This document shows positions 25,987 to 36,518 of a DNA stretch of 64,000 nt, piece by piece; the stretch's first letter is position 1; every line of letters starts with the position of its first letter. The position numbers and the translations under genes are program-made. The notes under the pieces are model-generated. The model did not search any database, had not been told where the DNA came from, and saw nothing but the letters and a program-made list of their open reading frames with translations. Origin of the DNA: Rhizobium redzepovicii (GTDB lineage Bacteria > Pseudomonadota > Alphaproteobacteria > Rhizobiales > Rhizobiaceae); contig NZ_JAILYH010000010.1 in NCBI RefSeq assembly GCF_019793435.1, positions 186,001 to 250,000 of the forward strand, read 5' to 3'.

Positions 25987-26433
25987 TTATCGCGGACTTG
26001 TGATCTGCCTTGCGCCTTCGAGCTTGAAGCGCGGAAAAATAAAGACGCCGACCATGCTGCCGCTGTATTTTTCCTCGAGCCCGTTCGACTCGCCCATGCA
26101 GAAGAGCGGCTGGCGCAAGCCGTTCGGCATGATGATCGTCGTCGAAAAACAGAAGGAGGAGCAGAGCGTCGCCGCCTGCTCGAATAGCTCCAGGATGTGG
26201 CCGCGGTCCTTGCTGTCATAGCAGCGGATCAGGCTCAATAGCCCGCAGTCTCGTGCGGAGAGGCCGTGCAGCATCGCGCTCCATTCGCCGAGGCGGAGCA
26301 TGCCGCTCGACAAATCTCCGGTCCAGGCCTCGGAAATCGAAAACTGAGCCACCATCTCGTCATTTTGATTGTGGTGCTCCAGCGAGCCGGGTGTCAAAGG
26401 TACGGCTGCATTGGCTTTGGCGATCTTAAACAA
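25987..26433 (-). CDS. PAS-like single-domain protein of unknown function
   Basis: The 148-residue protein has the pattern of a lone PAS_3-type fold: EAWTGDLSSGMLRLGEW, then LLSLIRCYDSKDR, a helix, CFSTTIIMPNGLRQPLFCMG and GVFIFPRFK. No output domain is attached. Such short proteins may act as redox or ligand sensors partnered with another protein, but the assignment is from pattern only. The start appears to be TTG at 26433, with GGGGGAA just upstream. The 490-bp region beyond it has no recognisable partner. Confidence 0.65.
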   Translation of the reverse strand: MFKIAKANAAVPLTPGSLEHHNQNDEMVAQFSISEAWTGDLSSGMLRLGEWSAMLHGLSARDCGLLSLIRCYDSKDRGHILELFEQAATLCSSFCFSTTIIMPNGLRQPLFCMGESNGLEEKYSGSMVGVFIFPRFKLEGARQITSPR

Positions 26434-26921
26434 GGCGTTCCCCCGTTCGGATGCAGCTCCTCCGCCGCACGCTCGGTAAACACAAAAACAGGATCACGCA
26501 GCAGCAGGCATGATGCCCGTGCTTTTACCGGCGATTGTTGCCGCGGCCCTCGGGCCGGCGGAACGTCAAGGATCCTCTCTCGCGCCCGTTTGGTAGGCGC
26601 ACTTCAATTGCAGCGCGGATTTATAGGAGCTTTTGAACAAACGGCAACGGCTTTTTAAGGGGTGTTCGGATCGGCATTTTCCCCTGGGATGCCGCCACTC
26701 TCGCCTTATCCAGCGGGAAAGCCGCGCCGACACATCAATTTCGCGCGATTTGGATACCATTCCACTCGATATGAGGTCAGAAATGGCGCCCCAACACCGC
26801 ATTCCCGCGCCGAGGCCGGCGGCCTGAAAAAACGCGCCAACGCAAGTTTCGCGCAAGTTTCCGGGGCAGGAGCCGGCAACGCGCCATAAAATTGCGCGCA
26901 ACGGACCGAATCGCTTTGAGC
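26434..26921. other. Non-coding gap, no feature recognised
   Basis: About 490 bp between the PAS-like gene and the groEL terminator. Short open frames exist on both strands, but none has a credible start, composition or recognisable motif. It presumably holds the promoter of the PAS-like gene near 26440-26500; no consensus promoter was convincing. Confidence 0.5.
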
Positions 26922-26954
26922 GCAAAAGAAAAGGGCGACCCGAGGGCCGCCCTT
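26922..26954 (-). terminator. Rho-independent terminator of groESL
   Basis: The stem AAGGGCG/CGCCCTT (26931-26937, 26948-26954) is followed on the minus strand by TTTCTTTTG. It lies 45 bp beyond the groEL stop. Confidence 0.75.
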
Positions 26955-26999
26955 CCTATTCCGGATGCCGGAATGGTGATCAGTGCAGGCTTTCGCCTA

Positions 27000-28652
<1,653 letters not shown>

Positions 28653-28711
28653 TCAATTCGAGTGTCCGGGTTTTGGGACCCGTCGGCTACGTCGGAAAGG
28701 CCAGCGGCTGA

Positions 28712-29008
28712 TCAGCCGATGATGCCCATAATGTCGGCTTCCTTCATGATCAGAAGGTCTTCGCCGTCGATCTTGACTTCGGTGCCGGACCACTTGCCGA
28801 ACAGGATGCGGTCGCCAGCCTTGACGTCGAGTGCGACGACCTTGCCGGACTCGTCACGAGCGCCGGAACCGACGGCGACGATTTCGCCTTCCTGCGGCTT
28901 TTCCTTGGCGGTATCGGGAATGATGATGCCACCCTTGGTCTTGGCTTCGGACTCAACGCGGCGAACAACGACGCGGTCGTGAAGGGGGCGGAAGTTGGTG
29001 CTTGCCAT
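28712..29008 (-). CDS. groS: Co-chaperonin GroES (10 kDa)
   Basis: GroES is the lid of the GroEL chamber. The 98-residue protein begins [19 protein letters not shown] and has the mobile loop ([17 protein letters not shown] near residue 24), [15 protein letters not shown] and ends [12 protein letters not shown]. It is the first gene of the groES-groEL operon, downstream of a sigma-70-like promoter and CIRCE. Confidence 0.97.
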   Translation of the reverse strand: MASTNFRPLHDRVVVRRVESEAKTKGGIIIPDTAKEKPQEGEIVAVGSGARDESGKVVALDVKAGDRILFGKWSGTEVKIDGEDLLIMKEADIMGIIG

Positions 29009-29066
29009 TGTCTAATCCCTCGATCGAATGACATTCGCGGGCCGGAGCGGCCCACATGGATAGATG

Positions 29067-29093
29067 TTAGCACTCCCTTGCAGTGAGTGCTAG
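29067..29093 (-). promoter_or_regulatory. CIRCE operator (HrcA binding site) of groESL
   Basis: TTAGCACTC-N9-GAGTGCTAG matches the CIRCE consensus TTAGCACTC-N9-GAGTGCTAA in 17 of 18 positions. It lies 58 bp upstream of groES and just downstream of the -10 box. HrcA repressor binding and heat-shock release follow from established knowledge of this element. Confidence 0.97.
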
Positions 29094-29100
29094 CGACGAG

Positions 29101-29129
29101 CATTTAGGGATGGCTCCGAGAGGAGTCAA
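29101..29129 (-). promoter_or_regulatory. Sigma-70-type promoter of groESL
   Basis: On the minus strand TTGACT (29124-29129) and TAAATG (29101-29106) are separated by exactly 17 bp, immediately upstream of the CIRCE box. This is the arrangement expected for a vegetative promoter repressed by HrcA. Confidence 0.7.
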
Positions 29130-29292
29130 TGAGAGCAATCACGAATTTTTGTGCCGGAATTGTGAAGAGGCCGGAGAATTGCGGAGATTGCCGCCGAAAC
29201 CGGCATGCTGGGCGAACGGCAAAGAAAATTCCTTGCCATCGCCTTGCGCCTTTGCAATGTCACCGGTGACTGAAGCAAATCGGGAAATCGGA

Positions 29293-30141
29293 ATGGCCAG
29301 GCGGATAGAAAACTTCTCGGAAATCACAGCTCACTATGACGTGGTGCTCTGCGATGTCTGGGGCGTCGTTCACAATGGCGTCGATCCGTTTCCGAAGGCG
29401 GCCGCAGCTCTTGAAGCGGCCCGCGCCAGCGGCGTCGCCGTCGTCCTCATCACCAATTCGCCGCGCCTTTCCTGGCAGGTGGTCGAGCAACTGCGCCAGA
29501 TCGGCGTTCCCGACGGCGCCTATGACCGGATCGTCACCTCTGGCGACGTCACGCGCCGGCTGATCGCCGAAGGGCCGAAGACGGTCTTTCTGCTCGGCCC
29601 CGAGCGTGACAGCCCGCTGCTCGACGGCCTCGATGTCGAGCGCCGGCCGGCTGAAGAAGCGCAATCGCTCGTCTGCACCGGCTTTTTCGACGATGAGACC
29701 CAGAAGCCGGAGGATTACACCGACATGCTTCTGGAGTTCAAATCCCGCGAGGTGCCGATGATCTGCGCCAATCCCGACCTCGTCGTCGAGCGCGGCCATC
29801 GCATCATCCCCTGCGCCGGCGCCATGGCCGCCTATTACGAGCAGCTTGGCGGCAGCACTCGCATCGCCGGAAAACCGCACCGGCCGATCTATGAGGCGAC
29901 GCTGGCCGCTGCCCGCGAGCTTCGCGGCGATTTCCCCGTCGAGCGCGTGCTGGCAATCGGCGACGGCATGCCGACCGATGTGCGCGGCGCCTTGAATTAT
30001 GGCCTCGACCTTCTCTACATCAGCGGCGGTATCCACGCCCGGGAATACACCTTGAACGGCGAGACCGACGAGGCGATCCTCAACGCCTATCTCGATCGGG
30101 AAAACGCCGCGCCGAAGTGGTGGATGCCCCGCCTTGCATGA
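29293..30141 (+). CDS. HAD-superfamily class IIA phosphatase (TIGR01459/NagD-like)
   Basis: This 282-residue HAD phosphatase has motif I VVLCDVWGVVHNG near residue 20 (DxWG form), motif II VVLITNSPR near residue 52, and motif IV AIGDGMPTDVRGA near residue 225, typical of the family. The start at 29293 (MARRIENFSEI) gives the family length; an ATG at 29257 is possible, and a frame back to 29083 would overlap the CIRCE box. It ends just before ribF, so a shared transcript is likely. Its substrate is unknown. Confidence 0.87.
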   Translation: MARRIENFSEITAHYDVVLCDVWGVVHNGVDPFPKAAAALEAARASGVAVVLITNSPRLSWQVVEQLRQIGVPDGAYDRIVTSGDVTRRLIAEGPKTVFLLGPERDSPLLDGLDVERRPAEEAQSLVCTGFFDDETQKPEDYTDMLLEFKSREVPMICANPDLVVERGHRIIPCAGAMAAYYEQLGGSTRIAGKPHRPIYEATLAAARELRGDFPVERVLAIGDGMPTDVRGALNYGLDLLYISGGIHAREYTLNGETDEAILNAYLDRENAAPKWWMPRLA

Positions 30142-30172
30142 AGACACGCCTTGCATAAAGAGAAGCCAGCCG

Positions 30173-31165
30173 ATGACCGTCTTCCACCGCAATGAAACCC
30201 GGGAACCCTTGCCCGCCCATCTCAAGGGCGGCGTCATTGCCATCGGTAATTTCGACGGCGTGCACCGCGGCCACCAGTCGGTGCTCAACCGCGCACTCGA
30301 AATCTCCAAGGCGCGCGGCATCCCGGCTTTGGTGCTGACGTTCGAGCCGCATCCGCGCACGGTCTTCCGGCCCGAGACCCCGGTCTTTCGCCTCACGCCT
30401 GCGCCGCTGAAGGCCCGCATCCTGGAAACGCTGGGCTTCAACGCGGTGATCGAATACCCCTTCGACTACGAGTTCTCGCAGCGCTCGGCCGATGATTTCA
30501 TCCATTCGATCCTCAAGGATTGGCTCGGCGCCTCTGAGGTCGTCACCGGTTTCGATTTCCATTTCGGCCGCGGCCGCGAGGGCGGTCCGGCCTTCCTGAT
30601 GAATGCCGGCCAGACCTATGGCTTCGGCGTCACCCTGATCGATGCCTTCCGCGACGAAAATGCCGATGTCGTCTCGTCGAGCCATATCCGCGCGCTGCTG
30701 AAAGAAGGCAGCGTCAGCGAAGTCGCCGGCATGCTGGGCTATCGTTATACGGTTGAGGCCGAGGTGATCGACGGCGAAAAGCTCGGCCGCCAGCTCGGTT
30801 TTCCCACTGCCAACATGCGCCTGCCGCCGGAGGTTGAACTTGCTGCCGGCATTTACGCCGTCCGCTTCCGCCGCCAGGACGGCACGCTGCACGACGCCGT
30901 CGCGAGCTACGGCCGCCGCCCGACGGTGACGGAGAACGGCGCGCCGCTGCTCGAAACCTATCTTTTCGATTTCAGCGGCGATCTCTACGGTGAGCTCTGC
31001 TCCGTCTCCTTCTTCGGCTATCTCCGCCCCGAGCTAAAATTCGACGGCCTCGATCCGCTGGTCGCCCAGATTAAGCGCGATGAGGAAGAGGCGAGGGCGC
31101 TGCTTGCAGGTGTCAAGCCGCTCGGCGCGCTTGATCAGAAACTCTGCTTTTCCTCAGCGCAATAG
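30173..31165 (+). CDS. ribF: Bifunctional riboflavin kinase / FAD synthetase
   Basis: RibF turns riboflavin into FMN and then FAD. The 330-residue protein has the N-terminal adenylyltransferase (IGNFDGVHRGHQ near residue 28) and the C-terminal flavokinase (GRQLGFPTANM near residue 207, RRPTVTENG). The start at 30173 (MTVFHRNETRE) is preceded by AGAGAAG. Its last codons overlap the convergent RES toxin gene by about 12 bp, consistent with an element inserted right behind ribF. Confidence 0.94.
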   Translation: MTVFHRNETREPLPAHLKGGVIAIGNFDGVHRGHQSVLNRALEISKARGIPALVLTFEPHPRTVFRPETPVFRLTPAPLKARILETLGFNAVIEYPFDYEFSQRSADDFIHSILKDWLGASEVVTGFDFHFGRGREGGPAFLMNAGQTYGFGVTLIDAFRDENADVVSSSHIRALLKEGSVSEVAGMLGYRYTVEAEVIDGEKLGRQLGFPTANMRLPPEVELAAGIYAVRFRRQDGTLHDAVASYGRRPTVTENGAPLLETYLFDFSGDLYGELCSVSFFGYLRPELKFDGLDPLVAQIKRDEEEARALLAGVKPLGALDQKLCFSSAQ

Positions 31166-31588
31166 CCGGCTGTCGAAAGGATAGCGGATCGTTTTTTCGA
31201 TCGTCAGGCGCGACGCGTCCGGATGACGCGGATTGATAAGAATATTCGCGGCCTCTGGCATGATTGCCGATGGGACGCGCAGGAGACAGAATTCATTGTC
31301 TTCCAGTAATTTGTTGCCACGGTCGCGCGTCAGGCTGGTCTGGTTGATCGCAGCAGGATCGATCCCGATATCGAAGACTTCGATGTTATCCGGGCAACGG
31401 ATTTTCAGGAGCTGAAAATCTCTCGGAATTTGATGCAGGTCGACCTGTACCAGAATTTCGAGGAGCGCAGTCGACGGGTGATCACAGCAATAGACGACGG
31501 GAATTCCCTGATGATGCCATCGTCCCGGTGCAAGCAGCCCGCCGCGTCCGGAAAGATCGGCATAATTCGAGATACGCCATAAGATCAT
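31154..31588 (-). CDS. RES-domain toxin of a type II toxin-antitoxin pair
   Basis: This 144-residue RES-domain protein begins MILWRISNYADLSGRGG and has the signature Arg (LWRIS), GRWHHQGIPVVYCC, the Glu in STALLEILVQVD, and the Ser in RVPSAIMP. RES toxins degrade or phosphorolyse cellular NAD+ when not neutralised. The antitoxin gene lies directly upstream (31592-32002), with its stop a few bases before this start. The pair sits between ribF and ileS. Confidence 0.9.
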   Translation of the reverse strand: MILWRISNYADLSGRGGLLAPGRWHHQGIPVVYCCDHPSTALLEILVQVDLHQIPRDFQLLKIRCPDNIEVFDIGIDPAAINQTSLTRDRGNKLLEDNEFCLLRVPSAIMPEAANILINPRHPDASRLTIEKTIRYPFDSRLLR

Positions 31589-31591
31589 GGC

Positions 31592-32002
31592 CTAGACGTA
31601 AATCCCGTGGTCGATCTGGTGCAGGGCCTGCTCGACGAGGCGGGCGCCGGTTTCCGATTCCAGCAGATCGATCGGCGCGATGCCGTCCATGCCGCGATTG
31701 GGCTTGCGCAGCCAATCGAACGCAACGGCTCTGTCGCCGAAAATGCGCTTAGCCATGTCCGCGATCCGCACGATGCGTAAGGCGCCGTCGTTTTCCTCGA
31801 CCGTCAGCGGCTCGCCGTTCGCATTGCGTCTCGCCAGAGTTCGGCGCGGTGCGACGAAACGATATATTTCCTCCACGGAAAAGCCGAGTTCTGTCAATTT
31901 CAATGCCATTGCTCCGTCATAAACCTGGACGGAGCCGTGCGAAGCGATCTCGAGGCGCTCGCGTATAGTCATCGATTCTGGTGTCTGAAGAAAACCAAGC
32001 AT
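31592..32002 (-). CDS. Xre/MbcA/ParS-family antitoxin (DUF2384) of the RES toxin
   Basis: This 136-residue antitoxin has an N-terminal helical region (ALKLTELGFSVEEIYRFV). The C-terminal MbcA/ParS toxin-binding domain carries AKRIFGDRAVAFDWLRKPN, LESETGARLVEQAL and the terminal HGIYV. Neutralisation of the adjacent RES toxin and autorepression are expected from the family. It is the first gene of the operon, so antitoxin is made first. About 295 bp separate it from ileS, and no clear feature is seen there. Confidence 0.9.
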   Translation of the reverse strand: MLGFLQTPESMTIRERLEIASHGSVQVYDGAMALKLTELGFSVEEIYRFVAPRRTLARRNANGEPLTVEENDGALRIVRIADMAKRIFGDRAVAFDWLRKPNRGMDGIAPIDLLESETGARLVEQALHQIDHGIYV

Positions 32003-32297
32003 TGCCCTGAATGACCTTTATGCCACTTGCCCCAATATATATGCGCATTTGGCGCCATCTTCAATTGCTTCCGTTGTGGCAGCCGGCCTCTTCCTTTTCC
32101 CGGCAAAAACGCCTATGAACCGGCGCGATGACAAAATATCGGCTGGCAATGATGATGCGAATTATCGGCCCGGCCTTCCGCGCGCGCTAAGCGGCCGGGA
32201 GGTCCGGGTTTTTGGCGCTTGGATATGAGCGCTTCCGTCACCAGCTTTTTCACGCCGTTGCGCCCCTTCCTGGGCCGCCAGAAACGATTGTCCCGAT

Positions 32298-35189
32298 ATG
32301 ACCGACACAGCCGAAAAGATCGACTATTCGAAGACCCTCTATTTGCCCGAAACCGATTTCCCGATGCGTGCCGGCCTGCCGCAGAAGGAGCCGGAGCTGG
32401 TCAAGCGCTGGCAGGAGATGGGTCTCTACAAGAAACTGCGCGCCTCTGCCGCCGGCCGCGAAAAATTCGTGCTGCACGATGGCCCGCCCTACGCCAACGG
32501 CAACATCCACATCGGCCACGCGCTGAACAAGATCCTCAAGGACGTCATCAACCGCTCGTTCCAGATGCGCGGCTACGACGCCAATTACGTGCCCGGCTGG
32601 GATTGCCACGGCCTGCCGATCGAATGGAAGATCGAGGAAAAGTACCGCGAAAAGGGCAAGAACAAGGACGAGGTCCCGGTCAACGAATTCCGCCGGGAAT
32701 GCCGTGAATTCGCCGCCGGCTGGATCAAGGTCCAGGCAGAAGAGTTCAAGCGTCTCGGCATCGAGGGCGACTTCGACAATCCCTATACGACGATGAACTT
32801 CCACGCGGAGTCGCGCATCGCCGGCGAACTCTTGAAGATCGCCGCAAGCGGTCAGCTTTATCGCGGCTCCAAGCCGATCATGTGGTCGGTCGTCGAGCGC
32901 ACGGCGCTGGCCGAGGCCGAGGTCGAATACCAGGACTATGAGAGCGACACGATCTGGGTGAAATTCCCCGTCGTCGAAGGTCCGGCTGCGCTCAAGGATG
33001 CGTTCGTGGTCATCTGGACGACGACGCCCTGGACGATCCCCGGCAACCGCGCGGTCTCCTTTTCCGCGCGTGTTTCCTACGGCCTCTATGAGGTGACGGC
33101 CGCCGAGAACGATTTTGGTCCGCGTCCGGGCGAAAAGCTGATCTTTGCCGATAAACTGGCTGAGGAGTCCTTTGCCAAGTCCAAGCTGCAGTACAAGCGC
33201 CTGAGCGATGTCTCCGCGGCCGACTTCGCAGCGATGGCCTGTGCGCATCCCTTCAAGGGTCTGGACGGCGGCTATGAATTCCCAGTGCCATTGCTCGATG
33301 GCGATCACGTCACCGACGATGCGGGCACCGGTTTCGTGCACACGGCGCCCAGCCACGGCCGCGAAGACTTTGATGCCTGGATGTCGGCTGTCCGCACGCT
33401 TGAGGCCCGCGGCATCGACACCAAGATCCCGTTCCCGGTCGACGACGGCGGCTTCTACACATCGGACGCCCCCGGCTTCGAAGGCGCCCGCGTCATCGAC
33501 GACAACGGCAAGAAGGGCGATGCCAACGACCGCGTCATCAAGGCGCTGATCGAACGCAACGCGCTCTTTGCCCGCGGCCGGCTGAAGCACCAGTATCCGC
33601 ATTCCTGGCGCTCGAAGAAGCCGGTGATCTTCCGCAACACGCCGCAATGGTTCGTCTATATGGACAAGACGCTTGCCGACGGCACGACGCTGCGTTCGCG
33701 CGCGCTGGGTGCGATCGACGACACCCGCTTCGTGCCCGCCGCCGGCCAGAACCGCTTGCGCGCCATGATCGAGGGCCGCCCGGACTGGGTTCTGTCCCGT
33801 CAGAGAGCATGGGGCGTGCCGATCGCCGTCTTTGCCGACGATGAGGGCGAGGTCCTGGTCGATGAAGCCGTCAACACCCGTATCCTCGAAGCCTTCGAAC
33901 AGGAGGGCGCCGACGCCTGGTTTGCCGATGGCGCCAAGGAGCGCTTCCTCGGCAACGACCATGACCATTCCCGCTGGAAGCAGGTCATGGATATCCTCGA
34001 CGTGTGGTTCGACTCCGGCTCGACGCACACCTTCACGCTGGAGGACCGTCCGGACCTGAAGTGGCCGGCCGATCTCTATCTCGAAGGCTCGGACCAGCAT
34101 CGCGGCTGGTTCCATTCGTCGCTGTTGGAATCGGCAGCCACCCGCGGCCGCGCGCCTTACAACGCCGTCCTCACCCATGGCTTCACCATGGACGAGAAGG
34201 GCGAGAAGATGTCGAAGTCGAAGGGCAACGTCACCGCGCCGCAGGAAGTAATGAAGGATGCCGGCGCTGACATCCTGCGTCTGTGGGTGATGACCTCCGA
34301 CTATGCCGACGACCTGCGCGTCGGCAAGACGATCATCCAGACCAATGTCGACGCCTATCGCAAGCTACGCAACACCATCCGCTGGATGCTGGGCACACTT
34401 GCCCACGACAAGGGCGAGGAGATCGCTTTTGCCGATCTGCCGGAACTGGAGCAGCTGATGCTGCACCGGCTTGCCGAACTCGACGAGCTGGTGCGCGAGA
34501 ATTACGATGCCTTCGATTTCAAGAAGATCGCCCGTGCGCTGATCGATTTCGCCAATGTCGAGCTTTCGGCCTTCTATTTCGATGTCCGCAAGGACGCACT
34601 CTATTGCGACGCGCCGTCGAGCCTGCGCCGGCGCGCCAGCCTGCATGTCATCCGCCAGATCTTCGATTGCATGGTGACCTGGCTTGCCCCGATGCTGCCC
34701 TTCACCACCGAGGAGGCCTGGCTGTCGCGCAACCCGTCCGCCGTTTCCGTGCATCTGGAGCAGTTTGCCCCTGTTGCCAAGGAATGGCGCAACGATGCCC
34801 TGGCCGAGAAGTGGAAGAAGATCCGCGCTGTCCGCTCGGTTGTCACAGGCGCCCTGGAAATCGAGCGCAAGGACAAGCGCATCGGCTCTTCGCTGGAAGC
34901 CGCTCCCGTCGTCCACATCGCCGATCCGGAACTGATGAAGGCGCTGGAAGGCCAGGACTTCACCGAAGTCTGCATCACCTCGGCAATCGAGATTGCGGCC
35001 GGCGATGGCCCGGCGGAGGCTTTCCGCCTTGCCGAGGTGCCTCTGGTCAGCGTCGTGCCGAAGCTGGCGGAGGGCCAAAAATGCGCCCGCTCCTGGCGCA
35101 TCACCAGGGATGTCGGTTCCGATCCGGAATATCCCGATGTCTCGGCCCGTGACGCTGCCGCGCTTCGCGAGCTTGCCCGGCTCGCGTGA
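32298..35189 (+). CDS. ileS: Isoleucyl-tRNA synthetase
   Basis: IleRS charges tRNA-Ile. The 963-residue class I enzyme has the HIGH motif ([12 protein letters not shown] near residue 70), CP1 editing-domain features ([12 protein letters not shown] near residue 240, [14 protein letters not shown] near residue 342), the KMSKS motif ([10 protein letters not shown] near residue 635) and the anticodon-binding domain. The C-terminal zinc ribbon is eroded: KCARSW and DVSARD replace the CxRCW and CxRC pairs, so only one Cys remains. The ATG at 32298 gives the normal N-terminus ([20 protein letters not shown]). Confidence 0.97.
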   Translation: MTDTAEKIDYSKTLYLPETDFPMRAGLPQKEPELVKRWQEMGLYKKLRASAAGREKFVLHDGPPYANGNIHIGHALNKILKDVINRSFQMRGYDANYVPGWDCHGLPIEWKIEEKYREKGKNKDEVPVNEFRRECREFAAGWIKVQAEEFKRLGIEGDFDNPYTTMNFHAESRIAGELLKIAASGQLYRGSKPIMWSVVERTALAEAEVEYQDYESDTIWVKFPVVEGPAALKDAFVVIWTTTPWTIPGNRAVSFSARVSYGLYEVTAAENDFGPRPGEKLIFADKLAEESFAKSKLQYKRLSDVSAADFAAMACAHPFKGLDGGYEFPVPLLDGDHVTDDAGTGFVHTAPSHGREDFDAWMSAVRTLEARGIDTKIPFPVDDGGFYTSDAPGFEGARVIDDNGKKGDANDRVIKALIERNALFARGRLKHQYPHSWRSKKPVIFRNTPQWFVYMDKTLADGTTLRSRALGAIDDTRFVPAAGQNRLRAMIEGRPDWVLSRQRAWGVPIAVFADDEGEVLVDEAVNTRILEAFEQEGADAWFADGAKERFLGNDHDHSRWKQVMDILDVWFDSGSTHTFTLEDRPDLKWPADLYLEGSDQHRGWFHSSLLESAATRGRAPYNAVLTHGFTMDEKGEKMSKSKGNVTAPQEVMKDAGADILRLWVMTSDYADDLRVGKTIIQTNVDAYRKLRNTIRWMLGTLAHDKGEEIAFADLPELEQLMLHRLAELDELVRENYDAFDFKKIARALIDFANVELSAFYFDVRKDALYCDAPSSLRRRASLHVIRQIFDCMVTWLAPMLPFTTEEAWLSRNPSAVSVHLEQFAPVAKEWRNDALAEKWKKIRAVRSVVTGALEIERKDKRIGSSLEAAPVVHIADPELMKALEGQDFTEVCITSAIEIAAGDGPAEAFRLAEVPLVSVVPKLAEGQKCARSWRITRDVGSDPEYPDVSARDAAALRELARLA

Positions 35190-35320
35190 AGAATATTGCC
35201 GGGTGAATTGCGTTTTCGCGGTTCATCCGGTAAAAGCTGCCTGAAAATGGCCGGATTTTTGCGTCAGGGGGACGGTTGTCCGGTAGGGCAACGATTGCAC
35301 CGGTGGCTGGAAGGGTTTTC

Positions 35321-35950
35321 ATGTTCGCAACGCATTGGTTCCGTATGGGCGCCTGCCTGTCTGTTGTCATGGCGGGATGCTCCCTGGTCTCCAGCTGCGC
35401 CAGCAGCCCGACCTACGGCACCGACAAGACCGCCATGGAGCAATTGACCGACGATCTCGGCCAGTCCGTGTCGCTGACCGGGCCGGACCCGAAGAACAAG
35501 GGCGTCAAATACACGCCGCGCCCGACGCTGGTGCTGCCGGCCCAGGCGCAGAGGGAAACCCTCGTTGCGCCACAGCCGACCGTCGCCAACAAGGACAATC
35601 CGCAGTGGATTGAATCGCCGGAGGAAACCCGCGCCCGCCTGGTCGGGGAAGCCGACGCCAACTCCGACAATCCGAATTACCGCTCGCCGCTGGCAAGCTC
35701 CGCCATCGAGGGCGGCCGGCGTACGACCGAAGCCCAGACCAAGGCCTATCGCGAAGCCCGCGCCCTGCAGAAGGGCTCCTATGTCGATCAGCGCCGCTAT
35801 ATTTCCGATCCGCCGCCCGGCTACCGCACCGTCGACGACCCGGCAAAGCTCGATGATGTCGGCGAGCCCGAACTCAAGAAGCAGAAGAAGCGCAAGAAGG
35901 ATGCGGCGATCGCCAACAGCGGCAAGCAGTGGTGGAACTTCCTGCAATAG
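35321..35950 (+). CDS. Lipoprotein of unknown function
   Basis: The 209-residue protein has a short signal (GACLSVVMAGCSLVSSCASS) with two possible lipoboxes, VMAGC and LVSSC. The second is followed by ASSP, which suggests release to the outer membrane. The mature part is hydrophilic (TDKTAMEQLTDDLGQSVSL, SPEETRARLVGEADANSDN) and ends in a lysine-rich run before QWWNFLQ. It is preceded by GGAAGGG. It probably forms a unit with ileS; the function is not known to me. Confidence 0.72.
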   Translation: MFATHWFRMGACLSVVMAGCSLVSSCASSPTYGTDKTAMEQLTDDLGQSVSLTGPDPKNKGVKYTPRPTLVLPAQAQRETLVAPQPTVANKDNPQWIESPEETRARLVGEADANSDNPNYRSPLASSAIEGGRRTTEAQTKAYREARALQKGSYVDQRRYISDPPPGYRTVDDPAKLDDVGEPELKKQKKRKKDAAIANSGKQWWNFLQ

Positions 35951-35990
35951 TCTCCTTATCTGCCTGAATAGACGCGAGGCGCTGTAGAGA

Positions 35991-36446
35991 CTACGGCGCC
36001 TCTCTCTTTTGCGAGAAGAATGTTCGCAATATATCGGCCGATTGCACCTCGTTGAAGCCGGAATAGACTTCCGGTGCGTGGTGGCAGGTCGGTTGCGCAT
36101 AAAATCGCACGCCATTGTCGACGCCGCCGCCTTTCGGGTCCTCGGCGCCGTAATAGAGCCTGCGGATACGCGCAAACGAGATGGCTGCCGCGCACATGGT
36201 GCAAGGCTCGAGTGTCACATAAAGATCGGCGCCGACAAGACGCTCCTGGCCGAGAGCTTCGCAGGCCAGCCGGATCGCGGCGATTTCGGCATGTGCGGTC
36301 ACGTCATTAAGCTCGCGCGTGCGGTTTCCCGAGCGCGAAACGGCAATATCGTCGATGACGACGACGGCGCCGATCGGCACCTCGCCGCGGTCTCCGGCGG
36401 CGCGTGCCTCTTCGAGCGCCATCTCCATGAAACGATTTGTCTTCAC
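35991..36446 (-). CDS. tadA: tRNA-specific adenosine deaminase TadA
   Basis: TadA converts A34 to inosine in tRNA-Arg(ACG). It is a zinc cytidine-deaminase-fold enzyme of about 150 residues, with the catalytic VTAHAEIAAIR (His, Glu) near residue 50 and EPCTMCAAAI (two Cys) near residue 82. The N-terminus is ambiguous: a GTG at 36464, a GTG at 36446 (KTNRFMEMALEEA) or an ATG at 36428 are all in frame, and none has a clear ribosome binding site. It is divergent from the pseudouridine synthase gene at 36519. Confidence 0.93.
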   Translation of the reverse strand: MKTNRFMEMALEEARAAGDRGEVPIGAVVVIDDIAVSRSGNRTRELNDVTAHAEIAAIRLACEALGQERLVGADLYVTLEPCTMCAAAISFARIRRLYYGAEDPKGGGVDNGVRFYAQPTCHHAPEVYSGFNEVQSADILRTFFSQKREAP

Positions 36447-36518
36447 GATCGCAAGAATTTCCACTTAACCGCAGATGCGTGACCTGATAGACAGGCCCAA
36501 AAGGCAGGCAAACAACAA

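Noticed and set aside
26566-26925. 119-residue minus-strand open frame in the gap before groEL
   Set aside because: Basic, Cys/Trp-sprinkled composition unlike neighbours, no ribosome binding site, no motif; probably non-coding.
35190-35240. Terminator after ileS
   Set aside because: The stem-loop is interrupted by mismatches and not followed by a T-run; the lipoprotein gene may well be co-transcribed.
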